Positions 22,910-35,499 of a stretch of 64,000 nucleotides of DNA are shown piece after piece (the stretch's first letter is position 1; the number at the start of each line of letters is the position of its first letter). The stretch spans positions 22,119,896-22,183,895 of the forward strand of contig NC_079366.1 in assembly GCF_021018895.1 (NCBI RefSeq). Reading direction: 5' to 3'. A model generated the notes under the pieces. The model was given only the letters and a program-made list of their open reading frames with translations, was not told where the DNA came from and ran no database searches. This DNA is from Seriola aureovittata. Taxonomy: Eukaryota > Chordata > Actinopteri > Carangiformes > Carangidae. The position numbers were made by a program, and so were the translations under genes.

Positions 22910-25900
22910 CTCATTCACATACACCATTCCCTCTCCGTTCCCTCTCCACACACAATGATGGCTCAGACTCAAGTCCAGACGAGGGCATGCATCTGAAACC
23001 AAGAGTGAATCCATATTACATGTGTAGTGTGCTGTCTGTCTGGGACCGGGTCATCAATTATGAATAGAAATATACAGCCTCCACAGCCCAGGCCCTGGTG
23101 TCTCACCACTTGTAAAGGATTTCTTAAAAGGGGGACAGACACACAGGTTTGTCATTCAGATGCATGCCCGGGACTTAAGAGACAGACACAGAGAAGGTTT
23201 CCTGTTCTCTTACACTTTCCGCCTGGGGAACTTCCCTCTGCTCTCATTTAGGTCATTCCCTGTTGTGCTGAACTTAAGTGAGGCATCAGAAACTTGTACT
23301 GTAAAATACTAACAGCTACAGTATTGAGAGTTAAGCCAGATATACATAGTGATGTCATGATACAGACCTGCATGGTTACAGGCCTCAATCCTAAAGTGGC
23401 ATCAAAATCATGACCACCTCTTACACGCACGACCTAATGTTGATCCAAATTGATACATATGAAAGCCTGTTACGTGTGTTCTTGTTGTTCTGTAGCTGTT
23501 GAGAGGAAAAAAACAACAACAGCAACAACAAAACAATGGTACATCATATCCCCTGTCTGCATAATGTTTCTCCTGTGGAGGAGTCATTAATCCTAACTAA
23601 ACATCCCAAATCTTCTAAGAATTAAACAAAACATCCCACCTTTGTGCATGTTTATGTAAAAAAAAATCTAACACACTTGGCTACAATGCATCAGGCATGA
23701 AATTACAGAGCACATGTAGCTGGCAAAACAAATTTGCAATTCTCCTTGTCTATTCCCAAAACCCCAGTGTACTGCACATGTCCTCTAGAGACAGAACAAA
23801 CAGCAGTTAAGATGTTTAAAAGGCTATGCTTTCTTAGATACCTGTGCAGCTGAATACCAATAGACTGCTCTTACATTAAGGGGGGTGGTGACAAGGTACT
23901 ACACTCAGAGCTAGCGGGGAAATGCTAACTCCTCTGGTTTCCTCAAGGGCAAAAATGTGCTTAATGCCTTTGCATGATGCTGTGTGAAGGTGTGCCTCGT
24001 GCATGTGTGGCTTGTTCTTTCAGCCTATTCAGTCTATGAGCTGAGGTAAACACTGAGGCCCCACAAGTGTGCTGTAGTGTATGCCATACTCCTTTCCACT
24101 AGTGGGACATATCCCATTGATTTCTAAAAGGTCACTGTCATTATTGTTGCTTAGCAACCTTGTATGGGGAGCCATAGGTCTACACTGTACAGTAAATGTG
24201 GATGTGTATGCTGAGATGCGGACGACCATGGAAAAATAAGATGAGTGAATGATCGATCGAATGAATGTCATTGATCTGTTTTATTATGCATGTTGAGCAC
24301 ACTGAAACGTGTATTGAAAAAAGAGAACAAAAAACAAATGGTGCCTACAAATTTTTTTTTTTAAGTTTTTCACGCGGCTGAAGTGGAAAAGATAAAAAAA
24401 AAAAGAGCAAAAAGAAGTTGTGATAAAGTGAGAGAGAGTTTTCAAATGAATGATGATGGACTAGAACCTGCTTCTGCCTCTGATTTTTGGCACTGCTGTA
24501 GATGCAGGATCGATGTATTGCTGCCAACCACGCTTTTATTTTTCTGTTCCACCAAAAAGCCCCAACACTAAAAAAAATCTAATTGTGATATGTGTGGACA
24601 GAGAAAACATGTACATGAAAGTCATTCAAGTGCCACATGAGGTGCAAGCAACAACGAAAAGGAGAAACTAAGAAACTAAGCTCCTAACGGTTACAGGAGA
24701 CCACAATGAGATGGTCTTGAGGATGGATTTCCACTTTGTGTCACCAGCTGTGCCCTTACCGTTGCATCGCAAAGCACCGCTTCTGATGCCAAACAACCTT
24801 GACACACGTGTTTGCTGCCCTATTATTTTCATTAGCAGTGCACAATGATTCTTAGGCCACAAAGGATCCACCAACTGGAGCCTTCATTGACCAGGAAAAG
24901 AAAGCCTCCTCTCTCGGCCACATTTGAAGGAGCCTACGGAATGGGACAGTCTAGTCGCATCGCTGTGATGTAATCAGTCTACAAAAGCCTCTGAAGGATG
25001 CAGCTGGGACACAGCTATGGAAATATGGAAAACCAAGATCTTTGGTTAATTTTCTTTGGTTCAACCACAACCATCTGTCATAACCTTAACTCTACGGTCT
25101 TTGCCGTGTACAGATATTGTAGAAAGCAAGATTTTTTAAAATGTTTGCATTGGACATAAAAAACATAACTGTATTAAACGTACATTTCCTATAATGTGCA
25201 CAATATTTGTTCATGACTTCAGTATTACTGCATCAAACAGCACTCCTGGCTATTTTTCCATCATTAAAACAATGTGATGAGATGAATCCTCTAGATCTCT
25301 ATCTAACAAGGGCCTCCTCATTTGCATTAATTTTACATTTGCAGATTTGGAAGGAAACATCAACAATAATCCGACGTAAATTCAAGGTTTTCCTATACAT
25401 GCACCGTGTTCACAGACTTGAGTATACCTGTTTGAGGATGTGGACTTTTCACTGGATGTTTTTGCATCTTGTGTGATGATGTCCACTCGAGCTTGGGTGG
25501 AAGTTGGGCTGAGTTATAATACAATGTTAAAGCTGGTGAAAGGTATGTACAGAGCCCAGTATAGAGGCAGAGTGATCTCTGAGTCATGTCCCATTTGTGG
25601 AGGTTGATGGATTTCCCCCTTGCTCGGCTCCCTCAGCTCAGTGGGGAGAAGGCAGGGGTGATAAGGTGATTTATCTGCACCTTTCCACCTCCTGTAATGG
25701 ATGGCACATCCACCTTTCCCTGAAACTTCATCATCTCACAGCTGCACCCCCTCTCACACGAAGAGGTGTGAGAGAGAAATGAAACAGACAGGCTACGAAA
25801 GAAAAAAAACAAAAACAAAAACAGACTAACCGCACAGTGACTTCTTTTACTGACTTATTAAGGTGAGGAGAGTGTGGGAACATGACACTTAGCGCTCTGA

Positions 25901-27500
25901 TGCCACTAAATCACTCTCCGACGTCAAGCAGAACCAAAATATTGGCTGGATCTGGGCTTCAGCTCATTGCTACCAGTTCTTTGATTGATTCCTTCATCCG
26001 GCCTCGGTCCTTTGGGATCCTGCTCTGTGTTTCCATTGCATAGCTACAAGGGCTGGACAAAATGATGGGAGCGTCTAACATCACGTGAACATGAAGTACA
26101 AATACAGAGTTGGTTGCTGCCATTGTATTATTCTTATACTGGATGTCTGAAGTTTTTCTGTGATTAGTAACTACTCTCCTGTCCGTGCAGTCTGGGCACT
26201 GAGCTTTGAATTGTAATAACCAAACCACAAAAGTGTGTCAGTGTGTTTCAAAAGAACTCACATGACTTTTGCAAAAGTGACTCATTTGCATGTTTTCTGA
26301 TCTCTCCCATGATTTTAAGATGTAAGTTAAATCTTTATTTGGAAATCAGTGTTGTAGAGAAGCGGAACATACTGAACATGGAGATCAACAGCAGAGAAGT
26401 GGAAGATGCTGTGGCAGTACTCTTGTTTCTATGGACGTTTTAAAATGTTTTGACCTGTTGTTTTCCATGACTCTATGCTGTGAGTATATCACCTGTTACT
26501 AATCTAAAACTGACATTCTGCACGAAGGAGAGAGCTACAAACTTTTCAAAGCAATCTTTCCAGCCTCCAGATAGAGTTGTGACTTTTTGATACTCATATA
26601 TAATCTTTCCTTTTAGGCGACATAAACTATTTGATGAAGAAAAAAATTGTGGTAGTGGTTCAAGTTAGGGAGAGATCTCTTAGTTGACTTTGGTATAAGA
26701 TTCAAACTGTGATTTCTGGTGTCAAATTGTGGGCGTCCCTCTATTCACCCTGATCTCCTCTCAGCGGCTTCATCCAACTTCTTGAAAGAATGCGGTGTTT
26801 CAACAAAATCCTACTTCTGCCATTTGTATTGAGAGCAGTTGTTAATCTGAAGATCAGAAGATTTTGATTGTTAGGAAAATGTGAACGTGAATGTGAAATG
26901 TGTTATGACCTTTGCTTTAAATTTTTCTGAGGACAGTCTCCCTTCTTCGCAAGCGCCATTTATCTCCCGAGTAATTTATCTATGCATTCACAAGAATATC
27001 AGTAAAATGGCATTTCTGAGCCTGTGTCTTTAACAGCTTTCTCATCAGTCTGGAGGTAGCATGGCATAAAGCCAAGGTTTCCCTGCTGATTTCCAACCAG
27101 AACCCATTTGGATGAATTGGAAAACTTTTTCATCCCTACAACAGTCCGGTGGATTTTTTTATAAAAGTCTTAAAACACTGTTACAACAAATATTACACAG
27201 TTATTATTGTTCTTACTTGGCCGGTTGAATAATTCTGCAGTTTGTTATGCACCTGGCACCCACAGTTTGCCCATTTGCACTGTTTAGGGTGAAGACAATT
27301 TTCTAAAAACATACACATTATGCTCACTGGCTCATGAGTAACATAACAAGTTTGTTTTGGTGTTTCAGTTATTTTGCCCTGTCCCGAGCATTGTTCCGCA
27401 CTCTACATTTGAATATAATAATCGAGAATGTAATGTTTAACAAGTAGAGTTCAGTGGCACTCGGTTTCGCTGTATCTGAAGCGATATCTGTATTCTCCTC
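22910..27500. other. Gene-free unique DNA, 4.6 kb
   Basis: No coding exon, RNA gene or recognised transposon was found. Minor simple tracts: CAA units near 23,510-23,535, a T run at 24,352-24,362 and an A run near 24,393-24,403. All open frames are 60-90 codons, present on both strands and unsupported. Confidence 0.5.
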
Positions 27501-27900
27501 TGTAAACAGCACCTCAGCTTTCCTTAAGCATAATTAGAATTTTTACACCACAGAGAGGATATCAATTAACCTCACTGGTCAGCATTAGAAAAGCAGCAGC
27601 GTGCCGCTGGTTTCTGCCTCACTGCCTCAGGCCGCTGGCTGACTCACCTATGTTTTAACAGCAGCGAGGATGGAGGGCGGAGGGATGAGGAGGAGGAGGG
27701 AGACAATCAATAGCAGATCAAAGTGTTTTAGCTTACCTTGGGCTGCAATGAGAGTAAGGCGTTGTAATCAGCAAAGACACTGTTTACTCGGCGAGCCTTC
27801 CCAAGGCAGAGGGGAGGACTCCAGGCGCTGGGTAGGCGATAGCTGTGGTACTTTCAACAACCTATCTGAAATTAAAGAGGGAAATAGAAGAGAACGATGA
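27500..27900. promoter_or_regulatory. Candidate conserved non-coding block F
   Basis: Repeat-free sequence with CTTAAGCATAATTAGAATTT (27,522-27,541) and GATATCAATTAACCTCACTGG (27,559-27,579), then a GC-richer purine segment (GGAGGGCGGAGGGATGAGGA). The plus-strand frame at 27,670-27,900 is Arg/Gly-rich from the purine bias and is not treated as a gene. Confidence 0.3.
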
Positions 27901-28620
27901 AAAACAATGAGCTGGGTTACGTTGCTTGCTTTTTACAGAGCAGTACAGAATCTCCCACTTTTAAAAGATTTCGAAAGATTTCAATGGAACTTTCAAAATG
28001 ACTTCAACAGTTAATGTAATTTCATTTATAACAATGAAATATACATTTTAAAGGGGAAGAGTTTTAGAAACTGGATACTTTTTAATAGAGATTTTGCAGA
28101 TAAATGAAAGTTACATAGATAAATTTACCATGGACCTGTTACACTGCGTGGCAGTTGTTCATAATTTGATCATTTGAGGGAAACATACCGATGAAAGAAG
28201 TTCACATCGACCACCTCAATGTAGCATAAATGAATTATTTTTGGTTCTGTGAGACTAGAGGAGATCTGAAGGAGCGGCAGGTTCAGTGTAGCCTTCGGGG
28301 CTTTTGAGGGATGTGACTCAATGAGGTGTGTCCTTCAGAGGACCTGGCCCATTCCCAATGTCCACTCAAAGCCTTAAGCAGTAAATTAACTTCTACAGAT
28401 TTTAATTAACATCACCTGTGTGTTCAGTGAGAACATGTCAGTGCAGGACGGTCGAGGGGCTCCAAGTGTTTTATGACGAATGGGACTGCACTTACCTGGA
28501 GCACAGATATTTCTGTGCTCAAAAAACTACATATTTCATTCAGCTGGATAGTTTAATAAAAGTGTTTGTCACTGTTCTAAACAGATTAACAGCCTACTTG
28601 TTATTGGTCACAGCACATTT
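27901..28620. other. Gene-free unique DNA
   Basis: No recognised feature; AT-rich with scattered single motifs. Confidence 0.5.
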
Positions 28621-28665
28621 AATAAGTATTTAGGCACCTTCAATTTTTTCACATTTTGTTATTAG
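28621..28665 (+). mobile_element. Remnant of a Tc1-like terminal inverted repeat
   Basis: AAGTATTTAGGCACCTTCAA and TTTTTTCACATTTTGTTAT match in order the reverse complement of the 3' terminus at 3960-4021 (AAAGTATTCAGACC...ACATTTTGTTAT). Only the end survives; no transposase sequence follows. It is best read as a decayed solo terminus of the same family. Confidence 0.45.
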
Positions 28666-30074
28666 AATTGGCAGCGATGACACCGCAAGACAGACTACAA
28701 GGAAGTAACCAGGAGAAAACTGGGAGGTCTAATCTCAATGATCCACATCCGTTGAGCAGACAGCTGCCTGAATGACATTGACCCATGACACCAACCTCCC
28801 TCCACTACCACATCCTCCGAGCTGTAAAAAGCATGTCTGAAACAAGGAGGGTGGGGTCAGAAAGGGAGTGAAATGGGACAGTGGAAGAGGAGCAGGAGGA
28901 GGGGTGTTAGCTGAGTGTCCATGGAGGAAAGACCCAAGTGCTAAGATTGGTGAATGAATTAAGGGATTGATTCCTCTGTTAGTGAGTGTCATCATAAGAT
29001 GAGTAAGACGTGTTTCTCCCTCTGTCATTTTTTTTTTTTTTTTTTTTACTTATGTCTTCTTTTGAGCACCAGCATTGCACCTGAAATGCTGCTTCTTCTC
29101 TCTTTCTCTCTCCCTGAGTTGAAGTGACCACACACCACACGTGTCACAGGCCTACCAGACAGGGGAAACCGGCAGTGATTTAGCAAACAAGCGCTCAATC
29201 AATGGTGCAGTGAAGCGCGTAACACATGCCAGTCAAAACCTATTACGTTCAAACAGCCCTCTTCAACTTCCACTCCACTGGTCTGACCCTCGGGCTGCTA
29301 GCCAAAGAGACTGGCCAGAGGACAGCCATAGTGTTATGAAGTCATACACTTAAAAATGTTGCTTCATTGCCAAAGATTAAAGCTCATTAGTTGGCATTTT
29401 TATTTTAAAAAAAATCTGGTGATTTATTCAGCGTGTTTTCATGGCTAAAAATGGACTCTGGCACACGATCAGCAGCTCCAGGTTTTGGCTTCACTCATTA
29501 TTATCAGAAACATTTTTGGAGCTGAGCTCATCAGAAGGGTTTACTGTCATCTACAGTGTCCTCTACAGTGGTCCACATTCTCTTGCAGGAGAAAATACAC
29601 AAAACCTTTGAATGTGTGGGAATAAAAACCTCATCATAATATCCTAGGCCACCCGAATCCCATTTCTTAATCAATGTAATAAAGAAACATTTTAACAAAC
29701 ATATCAGCTGCAAAGGTTTATATTGAACATGTGTGCAAAATGTTCACTGACAATGTGTTTTATTTGTTTAAAGTTATTGACAGGTGAAGAGTTTTCTTAG
29801 ATATTTTAAATATCAGACTTAAAGTAAATTTCTTTTTCAATATTTAAACCAAACCACAATCTTCCCCTAAGCAAATCTTGACATGTTCGAGCAGCCAAAC
29901 CTGACCACATGCGGGATGCAGGATTCAAACCCAGGTGTCCAGTGTCAAATTGCAATCTGTACACTCATCACCCGTCCCACCAATCACTTTAATCTACTCC
30001 ACATCTTGTGGGTATCCTTTAGTGAAAATGAGAAAAAACTAAAACCAATAAACTTCACTTGGCAATGTTCTCTA
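28666..30074. other. Gene-free DNA with poly-T tract
   Basis: A run of about 20 T lies at 29,028-29,047. The rest is complex unique sequence with no supported gene. A GGATTCAAACCCAGG phrase near 29,921 weakly resembles a tRNA-type B box in reverse, but no A box or hairpin arms accompany it. Confidence 0.5.
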
Positions 30075-30082
30075 CTCTATAC

Positions 30083-30372
30083 CAGTGATACTCAAGCTTT
30101 GTGGCTTGCGACCGTCTAAAGTGACGCAATGACTGCTCACAACCCTTTGTCACAGTTTGCACGTCTGCTGTTCTCTTTTCAGATTTGAATTTTTTTTTTT
30201 AAGCCTGAAGAGGTGAAACTCCAAAAAAAAAAAAAGACAACAACAACAGCAACCAAAAACAGTGGAGCAGAAGTATAGTTAATTTCTCTAAGTTCCTATC
30301 TTGTTCATCTCATTGTCCCTCAAATTTATGTTGCAACCTTTTGAGTCCTGAGCCCCATGCTGGGAACCACTG
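30083..30372. mobile_element. Non-autonomous hAT-type transposon with target duplication
   Basis: A 290-bp element whose ends are CAGTGATACTCAA and, reverse-complemented, CAGTGGTTCCCAG, the CAGTG-type terminus of hAT elements. It is flanked by an 8-bp target duplication matching at 7 of 8 bases (CTCTATAC at 30,075-30,082; GTCTATAC at 30,373-30,380), the length hAT transposases make. It carries internal T and A runs and CAA repeats and no open frame, so it depended on a transposase supplied elsewhere. Confidence 0.85.
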
Positions 30373-30689
30373 GTCTATACATGAAGATGAGTGAACACAG
30401 TTTAAAGACACCCATATCCACTTTGTTTTAACTGTTATGAAATTATAAGGATATTGTAGGGAAAAGGAGCAGACTGTCTTGCTTCAGTAAGAAGGCCTCA
30501 GTTAGCCTAATGCTGCTAACACTAGAAAATGTGTGATGATGGAGTCGGTCGTCTGGTGTCTTTCATGTTCCTGTCATTGTTGCTTTTTGGCCATCAGCGC
30601 AATAGTGTGGATCCTTGCATCACCTTGTGATTGATACACATGCGTGTACACGTGCGCTTGAGCAAAAACACATTCACCCACCCATAGGC

Positions 30690-30802
30690 ACAGACACACA
30701 CACAGACACACATACAAACACATGCAAGCAAATACGAGAAGAATTTGAAACACGCACCCATGCACACAGACATGGGTTTACTCAGACACAGACACACACA
30801 CA
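30690..30802. repeat. Imperfect CA-rich tract
   Basis: CACA units interrupted by GA, TA and AA. It is the source of the His/Thr frame on the plus strand and the Cys/Val frame on the minus strand, neither of which is a gene. Confidence 0.85.
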
Positions 30803-30979
30803 CAAGAGGCAGGCTGCAAGCAAGCCGGGTTTTTGTGTAGCACCACATGCGAATGAGGCTAAAAGAAGTGAAATGAACCCTTTGAGTCAAAGAGGAGCTT
30901 GGGGCATGCTGCAGGCAGAGAGCTCAGTCAGAGAGGGAGCTTGGCAGGCAAATGTGCCTTCTGTTGACAGCTTCCACTG

Positions 30980-31130
30980 AACATCTAATGGCAAGAGATG
31001 GGGGCCCACAACCGCTTTCTTCCATGCCATTGGTTTCCCATTTCATCGCATTTAGTAGGGCGCCTCTCAGCGCATTTGTAAATATGTCAAGTCACCATTC
31101 ATATTTTACAGTTATTAGCATTGTCTCTCG
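30980..31130. promoter_or_regulatory. Candidate conserved non-coding block G
   Basis: Complex, unique DNA with CATCTAATGGCAAGAGATGG, CATGCCATTGG and AGCGCATTTGTAAATATG, ending before a T/C-rich tract at 31,130-31,205. Enhancer-like texture only; no frame is supported. Confidence 0.3.
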
Positions 31131-31510
31131 TTTTTTTTTTCTTTCTTTTTTGTTTGAGCGATGTTGTTTTTCTTCTTTTTCTTTCTAAGGAAAGTTCTTT
31201 GTTTCAGCTCTTTTTCTATTCAGAGTTAGAGAACAGGGCTAGGCAGTGATGCCTTGGAGACTGGGTAGTTTTTTTTGGAGAAGGGGTTTATGTATTCTTT
31301 ATGATGTGATATACAGCCTGGGAGAGGGAACATTGGGTAAGAACATACCAATGCCAGGCTACGTTCGCAGCATGATATGAGGATGAAAATGATATGAGAG
31401 TATCTGAGCGCTTGCTCTCTTTCTGTCAATACCTGAAGCTGCTATTGTAATTCACTGGGCTACTGAGATTTTCAGGGTGCTATTGCACATTTCCCCATTT
31501 GCTTATTTAG

Positions 31511-31531
31511 TAAAATAAATAAATAAATAAA
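31511..31531. repeat. (AAAT)n microsatellite
   Basis: About five AAAT units. Confidence 0.9.
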
Positions 31532-31869
31532 ACCAACACAAAAAGCTGAAACAAAAATGGCGACCACGTTTAGGGTCATGAGAGCAGAATGGTGTGATAA
31601 CTTCACTACAAAATATCGCAAAATAATGGACATTAAAAAAATGAAATTACTTTAAAGTTACACTAATCAATAGTTAAAGATAGATCAAATATCTATGTGT
31701 AATGTGAAAGGAGTTGATATTATTAACAAACTTCTCATCCAGACTGTTCAGTTCCCCATTGCTCTACAAAGCATTTTACCGTCTTTTAGCTTATTGTTTT
31801 GGTTTTAAAGTCCGCAACTCTGTTTGGATGCAGTGTCACCATTCTCGTCAACCTCATGTCCAAACAGCA

Positions 31870-32085
31870 GATAGACAAAGTTAGCGACCAGCTGGTGAAC
31901 ATAGTAGAGCATTTAGCAGCTAAAAAGCCAGATATGTTCCACAGGAGCTGGTGGAGATCAAAACAGAGCCAGTGTTTCCCAAAAGAGATGGAGGAGAGAG
32001 TGAATACTGGACTTAGATCTGCCAGGTTGCCAGTGATACGTTTCCAAATGAATGAAAATGTTGCTCTGTGTCTACTTGATGTGTA
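31870..32085 (+). mobile_element. Unclassified dispersed repeat, larger copy
   Basis: CCAGCTGGTGAACATAGTAG, CATTTAGCAGCTAAA.AGCC and GGTGGAGATCAAAACAGAG..GAGAGTGAAT belong to a repeat that recurs at 62,695-62,885, where the ACATAGTCCAGCTGGTGG...GGAGAGTGAAT part is shared. The apparent 95-codon frame spanning it (31,799-32,086) falls in the repeat and is not a host gene. The class is unknown to me. Confidence 0.55.
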
Positions 32086-32089
32086 AGTA

Positions 32090-32590
32090 ACTAGGCTTTT
32101 TCCAGCAAATCAATTTTGCATGGCCGTGTAGATACCGTAATAATATCATAACATGAGTTTGCTAAACTGTAGCCGAGTCAACGTCACAAACACAATTCTG
32201 GATGTTCAGCCATCTTTCTTGTAGTTCAAACACCATTTAAATGACCTCTTGCTGCTGTAGAGGGCGATAATGTTCGGAAACGTACAATTCTCAGCTTTCA
32301 AGGACTTCAACAGAGATTTTATGGAAACTTTGGTCTGAGTGTTCACACAGGCCTTACACATTTCAAGTGAGTTTCACTGTGTGTACAGTAAAGAATGACA
32401 TCATTACTTGGAGGCACCTTACCCTCAGCACTTGTCCTCTGTCTCGCAACCTTTAGAAGAAAGGCCACATCTCTGACTATATTCCAATTAATATTTTCCC
32501 CTCTATACTGTATATACATGCATCACCTTGATGTGCCCACTGCCTTGAATGCACTGAAGGAAATGAAGCCAGAAAGTACTTTTCTTAATG
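32090..32590. other. Gene-free stretch
   Basis: No gene or clear repeat end was found; a CTCF-like partial match (TGTAGAGGGCGA near 32,257) falls short of consensus. Confidence 0.45.
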
Positions 32591-32599
32591 CTTGAAAAT

Positions 32600-32790
32600 G
32601 ATAAACATGTTGTTCCTTGGCTATCTAATTTGCTGTGATGGCATTAATCAGTGTTGCACGGCGGGCGATGGCAAAGCAGAAAGGACAAAATGAACCGGGA
32701 CATTAGTCAATGAGAAGAATGATGCATTACCTGTTCGCTCATAAAGTCATTGAGTGGGGAAATTAGAATAAGGACTTATTGTTCACATGA
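32600..32790. promoter_or_regulatory. Candidate conserved non-coding block H
   Basis: A compact, unique, GC-balanced block between AT-rich flanks, with GATGGCATTAATCAGTG, GGACAAAATGAACCGG, GACATTAGTCAATGAG and GATGCATTACCTG. The close packing of SOX-like (ACAAAA), homeodomain (ATTAATCA, TGCATTA) and CCGG-containing segments, with no frame and no repeats, makes it one of the better enhancer candidates here. Confidence 0.45.
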
Positions 32791-32799
32791 CTTAGACTC

Positions 32800-33806
32800 C
32801 CTGTGTAAGTGTTAAACTACAGTACAAAGAATTAAGATGGTGAGACACAAATGGCCTTGTATACTACTGCTGCACTCTGCATAAAATGAGCATACAAGTG
32901 CATATTTTCTATTATTCTTCCTTAAAAGTGTGGATGATTTTGGACAATTTTCCACTGTGAGTTATAGAGTTTGCATGATGGATAAAGTGCTCAGTTGTTA
33001 TCAATGTTACCTACATTATACACAATATAAAATACTAATAATAACTGCTAACTCTACTGTCTATCAATATCCATTTCTCACCAAGTACAAAATGTCAACA
33101 TCAATAAGTGGATTTAGATTTGTTGCAAAGTCCCAAATATAAACTATTCAAGTTTAGTAAAATATAAACTAACATTCTATCATATTAAGTGCTGATAATA
33201 ACATATTCTTACTGTCTAAGGATGAAAACACAGGCTTACCTGACAGTTTTATACCCTTTACACGCAGCCCCGTCACCAGTTTATGGCCTCCTCCTGATTT
33301 CAGAAGATGTAAGATCCTTCATCCCAGTTCATGGCCTCTGTCTCTGTTGAAATACATTAATAGTGTCAGGAGAGCTTAAGAGAACATTAGTATCAGTACA
33401 GGCCACATAACAAAGCTGCATTTCAATTACTTCAGGTGGATGAAGTAAATATCAGTTTAATGTCAAAACAAAACAAAACAAAACAAAAAAATCAAAAACG
33501 GAATAAAATGGAAAACATACAGTAGAACACTATGAAAAATAAATATAATAAACAAATATTTTGTTGACCATCAGAAATACCCAGCAATAATGGAATTTCA
33601 GGTACATTTGACGAGCACATAGGACGCTGCTCTATATTAAGAGCTTTGTGAGGTATTCAGAGCTAGGTAGTGGTGATTTTGTCTTCTAACCAGCTGCAAC
33701 TTTAAATGTTTTTATATTCTTGTCTTAGATTTAACCTTCACCTGTTGCACCATCTCCTGACACGTAAAACAATTTTTGTGATTGATACCCTTGAAATTTG
33801 ACCTTT
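32800..33806. other. Gene-free AT-rich DNA with (AAAAC)n tract
   Basis: An AAAAC pentamer repeat of about five units lies at 33,465-33,490. No gene is supported. Confidence 0.55.
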
Positions 33807-33814
33807 AAACTCTG

Positions 33815-34150
33815 TAGATCTGCAACAATTAGTCAATTAGATGATGAAAGAAAATTAATCATCCACTATTTTGATGATTAATTAATAATTTAAGTCATTT
33901 TTTCAAGCAAAAATGCCCAAAAATGTGATGGTTCCAGCTTCTCAAATGTTACATTTTGCTGTTTTACATGGTATTATAATATCGTAAATTGAATATATTT
34001 GGATGTTGCACTGTTTGGACAAAACAAGACTATTGTGATAGATTGTTTTCTGATGTTTCATTTACCTAACAACAAATCAATTAATTAATTAATTAAGAAA
34101 ATAATCTGCACATTAATCAATGATGAAAATAGTAGTTAATTGCAGCCCTG
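33815..34150 (+). mobile_element. AATCGATTA-type hAT-like MITE, near full length (copy 2)
   Basis: A 336-bp non-autonomous element. The right end is TTGCAGCCCTG; the left end TAGATCTGCAAC is a decayed CAGGGCTGCAAC. Flanks match at 6 of 8 bases (AAACTCTG at 33,807-33,814; GAACTGTG at 34,151-34,158), consistent with an 8-bp hAT-type duplication. Sub-terminal ATTAAT/ATTAATTA-rich arms are imperfect inverted repeats, and the centre has GTTTGGACAAAACAAGAC, shared with the other copies. There is no coding capacity. Confidence 0.75.
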
Positions 34151-34752
34151 GAACTGTGCTTTGTATGCCTTTTCAACTCCACATACAGGTGTGGTCATTG
34201 TCACGTATATTCTTAAACTATCCCATTCAGTTTAACAGCACAGTCTTTCTGACTGTCATTTAGTTTACTGGCCCTTCATCAAACTTTGATTATGTCTACC
34301 TTGATAAATATAATGCTTTCTTTCAGTAATATAACACAAACACATTATTGAAAACGTTTCACATCTGATTACTAACACCTAATTTAAACTGTTACTGCCA
34401 AACTGTATTTAAAGATGAAGGAGAGTTACAGTCACAAAGTTGCAGACAGTCAGGTAGAGAGCAGAGGCATTTAAAGACAAAGGAGGAAGAAGAGTAGACA
34501 CAGATGAAGAAGTCATGGGGTAAACAGAGAGAGAGATACTGTACAGATTGGTGGATGGACAGAACTGGTGGAGGAGGAGTAAGGGGGTTCCTGAAAGAGG
34601 AGGAGAGAAAGTGGGGGGACAGAGCCAGACCTCTAACAAGTGATTATACTGAACCCCCCTCCTCTCCCTCTTTCTCTCCCCCTCAGGGCATGGGGACAAG
34701 AGAGCAGCAGGCTGGCAGTGTCTGCATGTGTGAGTGAATGTATGTGTGTGTA

Positions 34753-34755
<3 letters not shown>

Positions 34756-34790
<35 letters not shown>
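34756..34790. repeat. (GT)n microsatellite
   Basis: A perfect GT run of about 17 units preceded by imperfect TATG/TGTG units from 34,735. Confidence 0.95.
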
Positions 34791-34793
<3 letters not shown>

Positions 34794-34829
34794 TCCCTGC
34801 CTGCTTCAGCATATTGTGCCCTCAAACAC

Positions 34830-35470
34830 AAAAAGATGATTAGTGGGATTTTCTGTGGGCTGAACAGCATGCCTTTAAGACTGAGACAGCTGGTAAAGGA
34901 TGTTCAAGATGAAATGGTCCTGGGGTCTCCTCGCAGCCATTCCACTTGAAGAAAAGACAGAAAATAAAAACTGTTTCTGGCCGACGTACAGTGGCTCTAT
35001 TCATGTGCTGTGTTACATATTCCAATGAAGCCAGCTCTCCCAGGTAGCCGAGTGTATCGCTGTGATGGACAGCTCGGGATAAATGTAAACACATCTCCAG
35101 TTCCCTCACTTCCTCCATCGTGAACACACACATTTAAGCACACACCATTATACACACACTTACTAAGGTGTCCCTTCAGCCAGGAGGTTAAACAAACATA
35201 TTGACTTTAATCAAACTAAACACTTAAAGTCAGGCTTATATTAAAACAAGGGCCGAATCTCTGCATTCCCTCAAAGCTCATATAAATCCAACCAACAATA
35301 TCTATTTATTCCTTTATGCAATATGCCTTTAATAAACATAGTGTCAGAGGGAAACCAAATCATCCGCAGCTGAGAGCATGTAAGAAAATCAATTAAAATG
35401 AAGTCACGGAGCTGGCTGCCCAATTGTCTGTGGCAGTTATTTGATATAATATGGTTAATACTACTGGCTG
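34830..35470. promoter_or_regulatory. Candidate conserved non-coding cluster I
   Basis: About 640 bases of non-repetitive sequence in two parts. The first (34,830-35,120) is GC-balanced with TTTAAGACTGAGACAGCTGG and GGGATAAATGTAAACAC. The second (35,280-35,470) is AT-rich with CAATATCTATTTATTCC, CCTTTAATAAACATAG, AATCAATTAAAATGAAG and CCCAATTGTC. No coding frame spans it. Confidence 0.4.
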
Positions 35471-35499
35471 GGTAAATTAACACAATTTTGCCATAGTAG

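Noticed and set aside
29915..29945. tRNA-like B box (reverse of GGATTCAAACCCAGG)
   Set aside because: No A box, no acceptor or anticodon stem, so neither a tRNA nor a tRNA-headed SINE can be supported.
31799..32086. 95-codon frame
   Set aside because: Most of it lies in a dispersed repeat that recurs at 62.7 kb, so it is repeat sequence and not a host exon.
34409..34870. 153-codon minus-strand frame
   Set aside because: It is driven by the GT microsatellite (His-Thr) and pyrimidine-rich DNA; no motif and no splice signals.
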